This document shows positions 1 to 5,876 of a DNA stretch of 10,161 bases, piece by piece. The stretch comes from Alphaproteobacteria bacterium (GTDB lineage Bacteria > Pseudomonadota > Alphaproteobacteria > Sneathiellales > Sneathiellaceae): assembly GCA_006226265.1 (NCBI GenBank), contig SBHH01000101.1, forward strand, positions 1-10,161. Direction: 5' to 3'. Every line of letters starts with the position of its first letter. The first letter of the stretch is position 1. A model generated the notes under the pieces. It made no database searches, was not told the DNA's origin, and was given only the letters and a program-made list of their open reading frames with translations. The position numbers and the translations under genes were made by a program.

Positions 1-2
1 TG

Positions 3-32
3 GAAGAAGTTGGGCAAGCGGAGGCGTTATGA
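3..32 (+). CDS. Possible C-terminal end of an upstream gene (partial)
   Basis: The frame starting at base 3 reads EEVGQAEAL and stops at a TGA at 30-32. That stop overlaps the ATG of the next gene at 29-31 in an ATGA arrangement, which is typical of translationally coupled genes in one operon. Only about nine residues lie in the window, so no family can be assigned. Frame 1 is also open here, so the reading rests only on the ATGA overlap and is tentative. Confidence 0.3.
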   Translation, partial: EEVGQAEAL

Positions 33-574
33 AACTGGACCTGCTGGGCAAGCCTGCTTTTCTTGAAAATATCGCGCATGGCAGCCTTTTCTATGTTCAG
101 ATCGGCGAACATAACTATCCCTGTCTGAAAGCCTTCCTTGTCATGAATGACAGCGAGATCGCCGATTATGTTGTCGCCTTCATGCCGTCGGAGCGGGACA
201 GAACCCATCTGCCCCGGCTGGTGGAGGAGAGAACTCTCAACGGCAAGAGCGCCTACCGGATTGGCGATCCGGAATTCCGACCGCTCGTTTCCGAGGCGAC
301 CTTGCAGTTTCACACCGAATACTGGCCGACCCCCGGCATCGTGATCGAAGCCCATGACGCTGCCTACCTGACCGTGAAGGCCGGGCGGATGAGCCACAAG
401 CTGATGTATCTCAATATCAGCACCGGAGAACTGCTTCCCACGCCTCCGAAGGCGCCCTTCGTCTTCGTACAGGAATGGAAGATCATCCTCAAACGCGGCA
501 AGATGGAGCAGACGCTCATCTCCTTCCCGCCGCAGGCCGAACCGGTCCGGCTGATCAGCGAAGCCGCCCGCTAG
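29..574 (+). CDS. Conserved-looking hypothetical protein, 181 aa
   Basis: I do not recognise this protein. The ATG at 29 follows a good Shine-Dalgarno (GGAGG at 20-24, 4-base spacer) and overlaps a TGA stop in frame 3, suggesting coupling to an upstream gene. The protein is soluble, with no signal peptide or membrane segment. It alternates short hydrophobic and charged stretches in a mainly beta-like pattern (for example GSLFYVQIGEHNYPCLKAF near residues 18-36 and FVFVQEWKIILKRG near 144-157). It holds a single Cys and no metal-binding or nucleotide-binding motif that I can see. Codon use matches the neighbouring genes. The reading frame is secure, the function unknown. Confidence 0.82.
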   Translation: MKLDLLGKPAFLENIAHGSLFYVQIGEHNYPCLKAFLVMNDSEIADYVVAFMPSERDRTHLPRLVEERTLNGKSAYRIGDPEFRPLVSEATLQFHTEYWPTPGIVIEAHDAAYLTVKAGRMSHKLMYLNISTGELLPTPPKAPFVFVQEWKIILKRGKMEQTLISFPPQAEPVRLISEAAR

Positions 575-589
575 GACCGGGAAGATCGT

Positions 590-611
590 AAAAAACCCGC
601 AAGCGGGCTTT
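590..611 (-). terminator. Rho-independent terminator after tRNA-Val
   Basis: On the minus strand a CCCGC/GCGGG stem with a very short loop is followed by six T residues, an intrinsic terminator 33 bases beyond the tRNA 3' end. On the plus strand the same hairpin sits 15 bases after the stop of the 181-residue gene and is followed only by CTTTC. It may therefore act weakly in that direction too. Confidence 0.75.
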
Positions 612-643
612 CAGGAATTTCTGGTATTCAAAAGCCGGGAGGA

Positions 644-720
644 TGGTGGGCGTAACAAGATTCGAACTTGTGACCTCTGCGATGTCAACACAGCGCTCTA
701 ACCAACTGAGCTATACGCCC
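644..720 (-). tRNA. tRNA-Val (anticodon GAC), CCA encoded
   Basis: The minus strand folds into a complete cloverleaf. The acceptor stem is GGGCGTA/TACGCCC, the D stem GCTC/GAGC and the anticodon stem CTGTG/CGCAG (one T-G pair). The seven-base loop TTGACAT gives anticodon GAC. The T arm is ACAAG-TTCGAAT-CTTGT and the discriminator is A. The three bases after the discriminator (644-646) encode CCA, so the gene is 77 nt with the CCA included. GAC reads the valine codons GUC and GUU. A promoter candidate lies 28-56 bases upstream and a terminator lies downstream, so it is probably a single-gene transcript. Confidence 0.96.
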
Positions 721-747
721 CTCGCGCCATATGGCGGGAACTGGCGA

Positions 748-776
748 CTTATAATCTGCAGCGAAAATCAATGCAA
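748..776 (-). promoter_or_regulatory. Candidate sigma-70-type promoter of tRNA-Val
   Basis: Read on the minus strand, TTGCAT (776-771) and TATAAG (753-748) are separated by exactly 17 bases. The -10 matches the TATAAT consensus at five of six positions; the -35 is weaker. Expected initiation is about 20 bases before the tRNA 5' end. Between the -10 and the tRNA lies a perfect 12-base palindrome, CGCCATATGGCG (725-736). The rest of 721-817 shows nothing else recognisable. Confidence 0.5.
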
Positions 777-817
777 GCCCAAACTCGGCCTGAAATGAAA
801 AGTTGCCACGCTTGATA

Positions 818-1189
818 TCAACAGGCGGCTTTTTTCTCGAGAATCTCCTCCACCGTCTCGACAAGGGTGTTGAGATGGAAGGGCTTGGAGAGGACGCGCT
901 TCACCCCGTCCATGGTTTCAAGCTGCTCCATCGACACGGCCGCGAAGCCGGTAATGAAGACAACCGGCAGCGACAGGCGGCGCGCGCGGGCGCGGCGGGC
1001 AAGCTCCATCCCGTTCATGCCCGGCATGACGATATCGGAGATGAGGAGGTCGATCTGGCCTGCCTCCAGCACGGGCAGGGTATCCTCCGCGTTGCGAAAG
1101 GCAATGACCTCGTGCCCGGCATTTTCCAGCGCCCGGGCAAGAAAGGGGCGCAGATGGTCGTCATCTTCGGCAAGCAGAATACGCGACAT
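818..1189 (-). CDS. cpdR: Single-domain response regulator, CpdR family
   Basis: This is a stand-alone receiver domain of 123 residues with no output domain. In Caulobacter and rhizobia CpdR is controlled by the CckA-ChpT phosphorelay. When unphosphorylated it primes ClpXP at the cell pole to degrade cell-cycle regulators. Visible receiver residues are the acidic pair in LLAEDD (residues 5-10), phospho-acceptor Asp52 in SDIVMPGMNG, Thr80 in FITGFAAV and Lys102 in SKPFHL. FITGFAAV and SKPFHL closely resemble my recollection of Caulobacter CpdR. I chose the ATG at 1189 (MSRILLAEDD) because family members begin just before this strand. An in-frame GTG at 1201 would add four residues. No strong Shine-Dalgarno is visible. 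The gene diverges from the hydrolase at 1317. The assignment to CpdR rather than another single-domain receiver rests on sequence resemblance and the alphaproteobacterial setting. Confidence 0.85.
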   Translation of the reverse strand: MSRILLAEDDDHLRPFLARALENAGHEVIAFRNAEDTLPVLEAGQIDLLISDIVMPGMNGMELARRARARRLSLPVVFITGFAAVSMEQLETMDGVKRVLSKPFHLNTLVETVEEILEKKAAC

Positions 1190-1316
1190 AGAAAAAACCA
1201 CATAAATCCATTCAAAAACACAGGCGATCTAGACTATACTATTCTGAAGCCGCTGGCAAAAACCGTATCGCTTTACCACATTGCCATTCTGCCATCGCGT
1301 GGAGAGCAACGAGACA
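1190..1316. promoter_or_regulatory. Divergent intergenic region between cpdR and the amidohydrolase gene
   Basis: This 127-base gap must hold both promoters. Plus strand candidate: TTCAAA (1211-1216), 18-base spacer, TATACT (1235-1240). Minus strand candidate: TTGCCA (1259-1254), 15-base spacer, TATAGT (1238-1233). The two -10-like elements overlap on the same AT-rich core around TCTAGACTATACT. If both are used, initiation in the two directions would compete. GGAGAG at 1301-1306 is the Shine-Dalgarno of the plus-strand gene. I see no CcrM (GANTC) site in this gap and no clear CtrA half-site pair. Confidence 0.3.
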
Positions 1317-2177
1317 ATGACGCCCCTTTCAGACCCGGTAAAAATTCTAATGCCCGAGGAGTGGCGAATTCCCTTCGTTTATTCCTCGCCGCATAGCGGC
1401 CGGATCTATCCGGACAATTTCGTGGAGAGTTCCAACCTCGATTTCCTGAAGCTCCGCCAGTCGGAAGACTTTCTCGTCGATCTTCTGTTCGAAAGCGCAC
1501 CGGAAGCAGGCGCACCGCTCCTTCGGGCGGAATTTCCGCGCGCCTATTGCGATGCCAACCGCGAGGCGTTCGAGCTGGACCCCCGCATGTTCACGACGCC
1601 GCTCCCCGACTATGTGATGACGGCGAGTCCGAGGCTCGCCTCCGGCATCGGCACCATTCCACGCGTCGTCGGGGCGGGACAGGAAATCTACGCCGACAAG
1701 CTGGAATTCGAGGAGGCGCAGCGGCGTATCAACAATTGCTACTTCCCTTATCACCATGCGCTGCGCCAGCTGCTGGAGGAGGGGTTGAAGCGGTTCGGCG
1801 TGATCTATCTGATCGATTGCCATTCCATGCCGTCCGGCCCCTGCAAGGGCCCACGCGGCCCAAAGCGCCCGGAAATCGTGCTCGGCAATCGCTACGGCAT
1901 TTCCTGCGGCCAGAGTTTTTTTTCCGCCGCGCGGGACTGCCTGAAGGATCTTGGCTACCGGATAGGCGAGAACAGCCCTTATGCGGGCGGCTTCATCACC
2001 ACCCATTACGGGCGGCCGGACAAGAATATACATGCGCTGCAGATCGAGCTGTGCCGCAGCCTGTATATGGACCAGAAGACGCTCGAACCGATTGACAATT
2101 TTACCGTTCTGCAGAATGATTTACGTAAATTCATCCATGACACGGGCCGTGCCCGGAAATCTCTTTTAAGCGCATAA
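1317..2177 (+). CDS. N-formylglutamate amidohydrolase-family metallohydrolase
   Basis: The protein has 286 residues and belongs to the FGase family (HutG-like), zinc-dependent hydrolases. Characterised members release formate from N-formyl-L-glutamate in histidine degradation. Family hallmarks in order are YSSPHSGRIYP (22-32, putative metal-binding His26), the DANREAFELDP segment (79-89), VIYLIDCHSMP (162-172, putative metal-binding His169) and a late TTHYGRPDKNIHALQIEL block. I chose the ATG at 1317 because GGAGAG lies about 10 bases upstream. An in-frame TTG at 1281 would add 12 residues with no ribosome-binding site. No other histidine-degradation (hut) gene is in the window, so the true substrate may be another N-formyl or N-acyl amino acid. 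The acetyltransferase gene starts 8 bases after the stop, implying one transcript. Confidence 0.88.
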   Translation: MTPLSDPVKILMPEEWRIPFVYSSPHSGRIYPDNFVESSNLDFLKLRQSEDFLVDLLFESAPEAGAPLLRAEFPRAYCDANREAFELDPRMFTTPLPDYVMTASPRLASGIGTIPRVVGAGQEIYADKLEFEEAQRRINNCYFPYHHALRQLLEEGLKRFGVIYLIDCHSMPSGPCKGPRGPKRPEIVLGNRYGISCGQSFFSAARDCLKDLGYRIGENSPYAGGFITTHYGRPDKNIHALQIELCRSLYMDQKTLEPIDNFTVLQNDLRKFIHDTGRARKSLLSA

Positions 2178-2185
2178 AGATATTC

Positions 2186-2707
2186 ATGACAGCTCCCACC
2201 CCGGTCACGGTCCGATCTTCCCGCCCGGAAGATATCCGCGCCATCACGGAAATATACGGTTACAACGTCCTTCACGCCCTCGGCACCTTCGAGGTGGTGG
2301 CCCCGGACGAGATGGAAATGACCGCGCGGCGCAACGCCATCCTGGAGCTTGGCCTGCCCTATCTGGTGGCGGAGCAGGACGGCACCATCCTCGGCTATGC
2401 CTATGCCGGGCAGTACCGGCCGCGCCCGGCCTATCGCAACACCGTGGAAAATTCGGTCTATGTCCGCGAAGGCATGCGAGGGAAGGGCGTCGGCAAACTC
2501 CTGCTCGCTGCGGTAATCGAGGCCTGCCGCGCGGCGGGCAAGAAACAGATGATCGCGGTCATCGGCGATTCGGGCAATGCCGGGTCGATCGGGCTTCATA
2601 GCGCACTCGGTTTTCGCATGGTCGGCGTCTTCGAGAATGTCGGCTACAAGCATGACCGCTGGGTCGATACAGTGCTGATGCAGAAGTCGCTCGACGAAGA
2701 AAGCTGA
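2186..2707 (+). CDS. GNAT N-acetyltransferase, phosphinothricin acetyltransferase-like
   Basis: This is a 173-residue single-domain GNAT enzyme that moves acetyl from acetyl-CoA to an amine. The acetyl-CoA pyrophosphate-binding motif is RGKGVGKLL (98-106), preceded by ENSVYVREGM. The C-terminal ENVGYKHDRWVDTVLMQ block is the signature of the Pat/Bar/MnaT group. Members of that group acetylate small amino acid analogues such as phosphinothricin, methionine sulfoximine and sulfone, or related glutamate-like compounds. Only 8 bases separate it from the upstream amidohydrolase and the Shine-Dalgarno is poor (AAAG), which suggests translation coupled to that gene. A shared role in handling N-modified amino acids is my inference. 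The natural substrate cannot be told from sequence. Confidence 0.88.
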   Translation: MTAPTPVTVRSSRPEDIRAITEIYGYNVLHALGTFEVVAPDEMEMTARRNAILELGLPYLVAEQDGTILGYAYAGQYRPRPAYRNTVENSVYVREGMRGKGVGKLLLAAVIEACRAAGKKQMIAVIGDSGNAGSIGLHSALGFRMVGVFENVGYKHDRWVDTVLMQKSLDEES

Positions 2708-2758
2708 CTTTTCACAAAACTGGCGCACTCCTTGCTTCGATAGAGGCAGGAGAAAATT

Positions 2759-3460
2759 ATGCGCATTCTGTTCTGGATCATATTCTTATGCTTTGCCGCC
2801 GCCCTTCCGGGACGCGCGTCTGCCATGCCCGTCGCGCCGGAAGCTGCGGAAAACGGCGAATTGTGCCATAAGGCGGTGAGCTCGGCGGAGCAGAAATACC
2901 GCCTGCCAAAACGGCTGTTGACCGCAATTTCGCTGACCGAATCCGGCCATTGGCAGAAGGAAAGCCGGGAAATGATTGCCTGGCCCTGGACAGTTTATGC
3001 CGAGGGGCGCGGCCGTTACCTGCCGAGTAAGGAGGCCGCCATCCGCGAGGTGAAGAAGCTGAAAGCGAAAGGCGTCCGGAATATCGACGTCGGCTGCATG
3101 CAGGTCAATCTCTACTATCACCCGGAGGCCTTCGATGACCTCGATGCTGCGCTCGATCCCGAAACCAATTCCCTTTACGCGGCGGAATTGCTCAAGAAAC
3201 TCCGCGATGAAAGCCGGTCCTGGAATATCGCCGTTGCGCATTATCATTCACGCAATCAGGAATTCAATATCCCCTACCGCCAGAAAGTCATGAAAATCTG
3301 GCAGCAGGAGCGGCGGAAGGATACCGAGGCCCGCATGGAGCGGGCCCGCGAGGAATATCGCAAACGACGCGCGAAACTTGAAGCGCGGATGCGTGAAGCG
3401 AGCCAGCGCCGCTTCACCCAGTCCGCCGCCCGCGAGGAAAAGGCGGACAACGCCTCCTGA
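2759..3460 (+). CDS. Secreted lytic transglycosylase-like protein (SLT domain)
   Basis: The 233-residue protein has a clear signal peptide: MRI, a hydrophobic core, then a likely cleavage after RASA at residue 22. It is expected in the periplasm, where SLT-fold enzymes cleave the MurNAc-GlcNAc bond of peptidoglycan. Glu61 in LLTAISLTESG sits where the catalytic glutamate of SLT enzymes lies. IDVGCMQVNLYYHP (109-122) matches the following GxMQ motif. Cys36 and Cys113 could form a disulfide. From about residue 180 the chain becomes a long Arg/Lys/Glu-rich helix, likely a coiled coil or wall-associated tail. The ATG at 2759 has a good Shine-Dalgarno (AGGAGA, about 7 bases upstream). The 51-base gap after the acetyltransferase contains TTCACA (2711-2716) but no convincing -10. 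It could be a dedicated enzyme for a surface machine; no partner gene is nearby. Confidence 0.85.
   Translation: MRILFWIIFLCFAAALPGRASAMPVAPEAAENGELCHKAVSSAEQKYRLPKRLLTAISLTESGHWQKESREMIAWPWTVYAEGRGRYLPSKEAAIREVKKLKAKGVRNIDVGCMQVNLYYHPEAFDDLDAALDPETNSLYAAELLKKLRDESRSWNIAVAHYHSRNQEFNIPYRQKVMKIWQQERRKDTEARMERAREEYRKRRAKLEARMREASQRRFTQSAAREEKADNAS
3436..3455 (-). terminator. Possible weak terminator of ada
   Basis: Read on the minus strand, AGGCG-TTGTC-CGCCT forms a five-pair hairpin followed by TTTCC, about 20 bases beyond the ada stop and inside the 3' end of the transglycosylase gene. The two genes converge with only 15 bases between stops, so any terminator must lie within coding sequence. 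The stem is short and the T-tract poor. Confidence 0.3.
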
Positions 3461-3475
3461 TCCTTTCGCTCGCCA

Positions 3476-4546
3476 TTAGCCCGCTTTTCGCCGATCCGCT
3501 TCCCAGTCGCGAAGCATTTCCTTTCGCTCCAATCCCCAGCGATAGCCATGCAGCTTGCCATCCGTGCCGATAACCCGGTGGCAGGGCACGATCAGGGAGA
3601 CCGGATTGGTCGCACAGGCCCGGCCCACGGCGCGCGCGGATTTAGGCGCTCCCATGTCCTCCGCAATCTCGCGATAGGTCTTCGTCGTGCCCGGCGCGAT
3701 CTTCAAGAGTTCCTGCCAGACGCGGCGCTGAAAGGCCGTGCCATACATATCGAGCGGGATGTCGGGAAGCACCTTTGCCGATTGCTCCAGAAACGCAACG
3801 ATGCGCCCGGTCCAGTCGGAAAGCTCCCCGATCTCGGGGGCAATCTCCGCATGGGGAAATTCGTCGTTAAGCTCCGCCCGCAAGTCATCGTCCGACGCCC
3901 CGAAATAAACCGCGCAAACGCCGCTTCGCGTGCCTGCGACCAGCATCCGGCCCAAAAAGCAATCGGTGGTGGCATAGGCGATCTCCGCTCCCTTGCCGCC
4001 TTTCGCATAAGACGCGGGCGTCATGCCGAGCCGTTCCTTCGCCTTTTCATACAATCGGCTGGGGGAGCCATAGCCGGCGCCGTAGGCCGCGCCTGAAATG
4101 CTCTCTCCGCCTTGCAAATTCTTCTTGAAGGTTTTGACGCGAAGATTGTCGTAATAATCGACGGGCGAGAGGCCCAGCACCTTCTTGAAGCTTTTCGACA
4201 GATGATCCTCGCTATAGCCGGTTTCCTCGGCGAGGGCTTTTAAGGAAAGCTTCTCATCGGGACTTTCCGCGACATGGCGGGCGGTATATTTGCAGATCTG
4301 CCGGGTGAGCGAGAGCTTCGGATCCGCCGTTTTCTGCAAATCCGGGCGGCAGCGACGGCAGGCGCGAAAGCCTTCCGCCTCCGCCTGCTCGGGCAACTCA
4401 AAAAGGCGGATGTTTTCAGGCCTAGGGTTGCGCGAGGCGCAGGACGGACGGCAATAGATGCCCGTCGTCCGGACACCATAGACAAACTGCCCGTCCGCTT
4501 CCTTGTCGCGCGATAAGACCTGCGCCAGTCGTGTTTCCTGTAACAT
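3476..4546 (-). CDS. ada: Ada: methylphosphotriester/O6-methylguanine-DNA methyltransferase and transcription activator
   Basis: The protein is 356 residues, close to the 354 of E. coli Ada, with all three parts in one chain. The N-terminal zinc domain has Cys32, Cys36, Cys63 and Cys66 (GIYCRPSCASRNP and GFRACRRC). These line up with E. coli Cys38/42/69/72, where Cys38 takes a methyl from phosphotriesters and turns Ada into an activator. An AraC-type helix-turn-helix domain follows (LSLKALAEETGYSEDHLSK onward). Last comes the methyltransferase domain with PCHRV, active Cys322, which removes methyl from O6-methylguanine. I chose the ATG at 4546 because GGAG lies 7 bases upstream. An ATG at 4552 would crowd that site, and an upstream start at 4591 would add 15 residues. 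I see no E. coli-type A box/B box (AAT-N6-GCAA) upstream, so any autoregulation would use a different site. Confidence 0.93.
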   Translation of the reverse strand: MLQETRLAQVLSRDKEADGQFVYGVRTTGIYCRPSCASRNPRPENIRLFELPEQAEAEGFRACRRCRPDLQKTADPKLSLTRQICKYTARHVAESPDEKLSLKALAEETGYSEDHLSKSFKKVLGLSPVDYYDNLRVKTFKKNLQGGESISGAAYGAGYGSPSRLYEKAKERLGMTPASYAKGGKGAEIAYATTDCFLGRMLVAGTRSGVCAVYFGASDDDLRAELNDEFPHAEIAPEIGELSDWTGRIVAFLEQSAKVLPDIPLDMYGTAFQRRVWQELLKIAPGTTKTYREIAEDMGAPKSARAVGRACATNPVSLIVPCHRVIGTDGKLHGYRWGLERKEMLRDWEADRRKAG

Positions 4547-4563
4547 TGTCATGCTCCGTTTCA

Positions 4564-4632
4564 CTATGCTTGGAAAGGAACATAGGGGCAAGGCCTGCGC
4601 GGGCCTATCCGAATTCCGATTGCATATATCGG
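4564..4632 (-). promoter_or_regulatory. Dyad-rich leader upstream of ada
   Basis: The 88 bases between the small exported-protein gene and ada contain three inverted repeats: CCGAT-N7-ATCGG (4616-4632), AGGCC-N6-GGCCT (4591-4606) and CTATG-N12-CATAG (4564-4585). The first begins two bases after the stop of the upstream gene, so it could be a terminator stem without a T-tract or an operator. The others lie in what should be the ada promoter or leader. I see no convincing -35/-10 pair. The function is inferred from position only. Confidence 0.3.
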
Positions 4633-4634
4633 TC

Positions 4635-4910
4635 TCAGGTCTGGGTCTTTTCTAATTTTGGCCCGCCCTTTTCCTTCGGCGCCTCCTCCGGCTCCGGGTT
4701 CTTCCGGCGAATGACGATATCGCCGTTTGGCAGCATTTCCGGCGCCTCATATTGCGGGATGGAACTGATGAACGCCCGAAGCGCGCTCATCAGCTTGGCG
4801 ACACCCTCGATTGCCATCTGGCCCGCGCCGTCCTCCGACTGGCTTTGCGCAATGGCAGGCGTCATCGTCATCATCAGGCCAAACGCCGAGACCAGCAATA
4901 ACCGTTTCAT
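4635..4910 (-). CDS. Small exported protein of unknown function, 91 aa
   Basis: A signal peptide is evident (MKR, hydrophobic core, cleavage after AIA at residue 21), leaving a mature protein of about 70 residues without cysteine. The mature part has an amphipathic helix (MAIEGVAKLMSALRAFISS) and then IPQYEAPEMLPNGDIVIRRK. It ends in a Pro/Glu/Lys-rich tail. The PEMLPNGDIVIRR segment looks conserved and resembles small alphaproteobacterial periplasmic hypotheticals as I remember them. I cannot name a Pfam family. The start is well supported by AAGGAG about 6 bases upstream. The gene is 88 bases upstream of ada on the same strand and 33 bases from the divergent gene. Co-expression with ada is possible but not shown. 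Confidence 0.75.
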   Translation of the reverse strand: MKRLLLVSAFGLMMTMTPAIAQSQSEDGAGQMAIEGVAKLMSALRAFISSIPQYEAPEMLPNGDIVIRRKNPEPEEAPKEKGGPKLEKTQT

Positions 4911-4943
4911 CGCATTCTCCTTCCAATCCGACCCTGATCATAC

Positions 4944-5876
4944 ATGTTCCTCTCATATTGTCATTTTCAAGGCGTATTCCAGCCGTTAAGCTGGCCGTTC
5001 CCAAGAGAAAGGCGAACCCTCATTTTCGAACTTGTCATCACGGTCGACTGGTCAGCGGCGGCGAAACCCGGCCCGGCGAGACCCAGGGCGGATCGCTGCT
5101 GGATCGCCTGGTCGGCGGGCGGCAGCCTGCCCGCGCCTGAATATTTCCGGACCCGCACAGCCTGCCGGGAGAGAATTATTGAGCTACTTCTTAGCCATCC
5201 CGATCCCGCTTTCGTCGGCTTTGATTTTCCCTTTGGCTATCCTGCCGGCAGCGGTATGGGCGGCGGACGGCAGGCGGCGGAAAAAATAGAAAAGCTCCTG
5301 TATTCCGACGAGAAAGACGCCAATAACAGGTTCGAGGCCGCGGCCCTTTTGAACGCCGATATCTCGCCGCATCCAGGCCCGTTCTGGGGCGTGCCGCCCG
5401 CAAAAGAATCGGCTCAACTCACGGTCAAAAAGCCATCTTTCGCCCATGAGCATTTCGCGGAATGGCGGATTGCCGAGAAATACCTCCGCGATAAAAAATA
5501 CAAAATCATGAATGTCTGGCAGTTGCTGGGGCAAGCCTCCGTCGGCTCTCAGACCCTAACGGGGCTGCGGGAGCTTGCGATCCTCGCCCGTCATCCGGCG
5601 CTTGCCCCCCGCGTTAAATTCTGGCCGTTCGAGACGGGCTGGGATGCCGATCTTGACGGCATTATCCTCACGGAAATCTGGCCGAGCCTCACCGATTATT
5701 CGAAATTCCCGCATTTAATCAAAGATGCACAGCAGATGATGGGCGCGCGCGACTGGATTTTGCGAAAGATGAAGGCGGGGCGGCTTCGGGCTGCTTTTGC
5801 CGCGCCGCACTGGCTGACGGCTTCGGAAAAACGCGCGGCGGAGATGGAAGAAGGCTGGATATTAGGCGTCCGGTGA
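4944..5876 (+). CDS. DWSA/DFPFGYP-motif protein, possible RNase H-like fold, function unknown
   Basis: I recognise the family by VDWSAA (34-39), VGFDFPFGYPAG (91-102), the NNRF and GPFWG blocks, VWQLLGQASVGSQTLTGL (191-208), WPFETGW (227-233) and LTEIWPSL (242-249). Homologs are often labelled as molybdopterin or cobalamin synthesis proteins, which nothing in the sequence supports. Asp35, Asp94, Glu244 and Asp261 fall in strand-like positions as in DUF429-type RNase H folds; that fold is my inference. The start is doubtful. The ATG at 4944 has no Shine-Dalgarno and gives 34 residues before the Asp of DWSA, more than relatives usually have. There is no in-frame GTG, TTG or other ATG before the motif. 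An ATT at 5022, nine bases after AAAGG, would give a start of typical length. The 3' end overlaps the CCA enzyme gene tail-to-tail by 15 bases. Confidence 0.8.
   Translation: MFLSYCHFQGVFQPLSWPFPRERRTLIFELVITVDWSAAAKPGPARPRADRCWIAWSAGGSLPAPEYFRTRTACRERIIELLLSHPDPAFVGFDFPFGYPAGSGMGGGRQAAEKIEKLLYSDEKDANNRFEAAALLNADISPHPGPFWGVPPAKESAQLTVKKPSFAHEHFAEWRIAEKYLRDKKYKIMNVWQLLGQASVGSQTLTGLRELAILARHPALAPRVKFWPFETGWDADLDGIILTEIWPSLTDYSKFPHLIKDAQQMMGARDWILRKMKAGRLRAAFAAPHWLTASEKRAAEMEEGWILGVR

Noticed and set aside
644..720. tRNA-Val as an integration (att) site of a mobile element
   Set aside because: No integrase is nearby, I found no repeat of the tRNA 3' end elsewhere in the window, and composition does not change across it.
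1347..2033. 228-residue open frame on the minus strand opposite the amidohydrolase
   Set aside because: The plus-strand frame carries clear family motifs. The antisense frame has none and no ribosome-binding site of note.
2006..2728. 240-residue open frame on the minus strand spanning the end of the amidohydrolase and the GNAT gene
   Set aside because: It crosses two well-supported plus-strand genes and shows no family features.
3548..4096. 182-residue open frame on the plus strand opposite ada
   Set aside because: It is a shadow of the conserved Ada methyltransferase and helix-turn-helix regions.
4547..4634. Classical E. coli Ada box upstream of ada
   Set aside because: I looked for AAT-N6-GCAA on the coding strand and did not find it.
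4944..5876. Molybdopterin or cobalamin biosynthesis enzyme
   Set aside because: This label is used for relatives, but the sequence shows no nucleotidyltransferase or corrin-pathway motif and no cofactor genes lie nearby.
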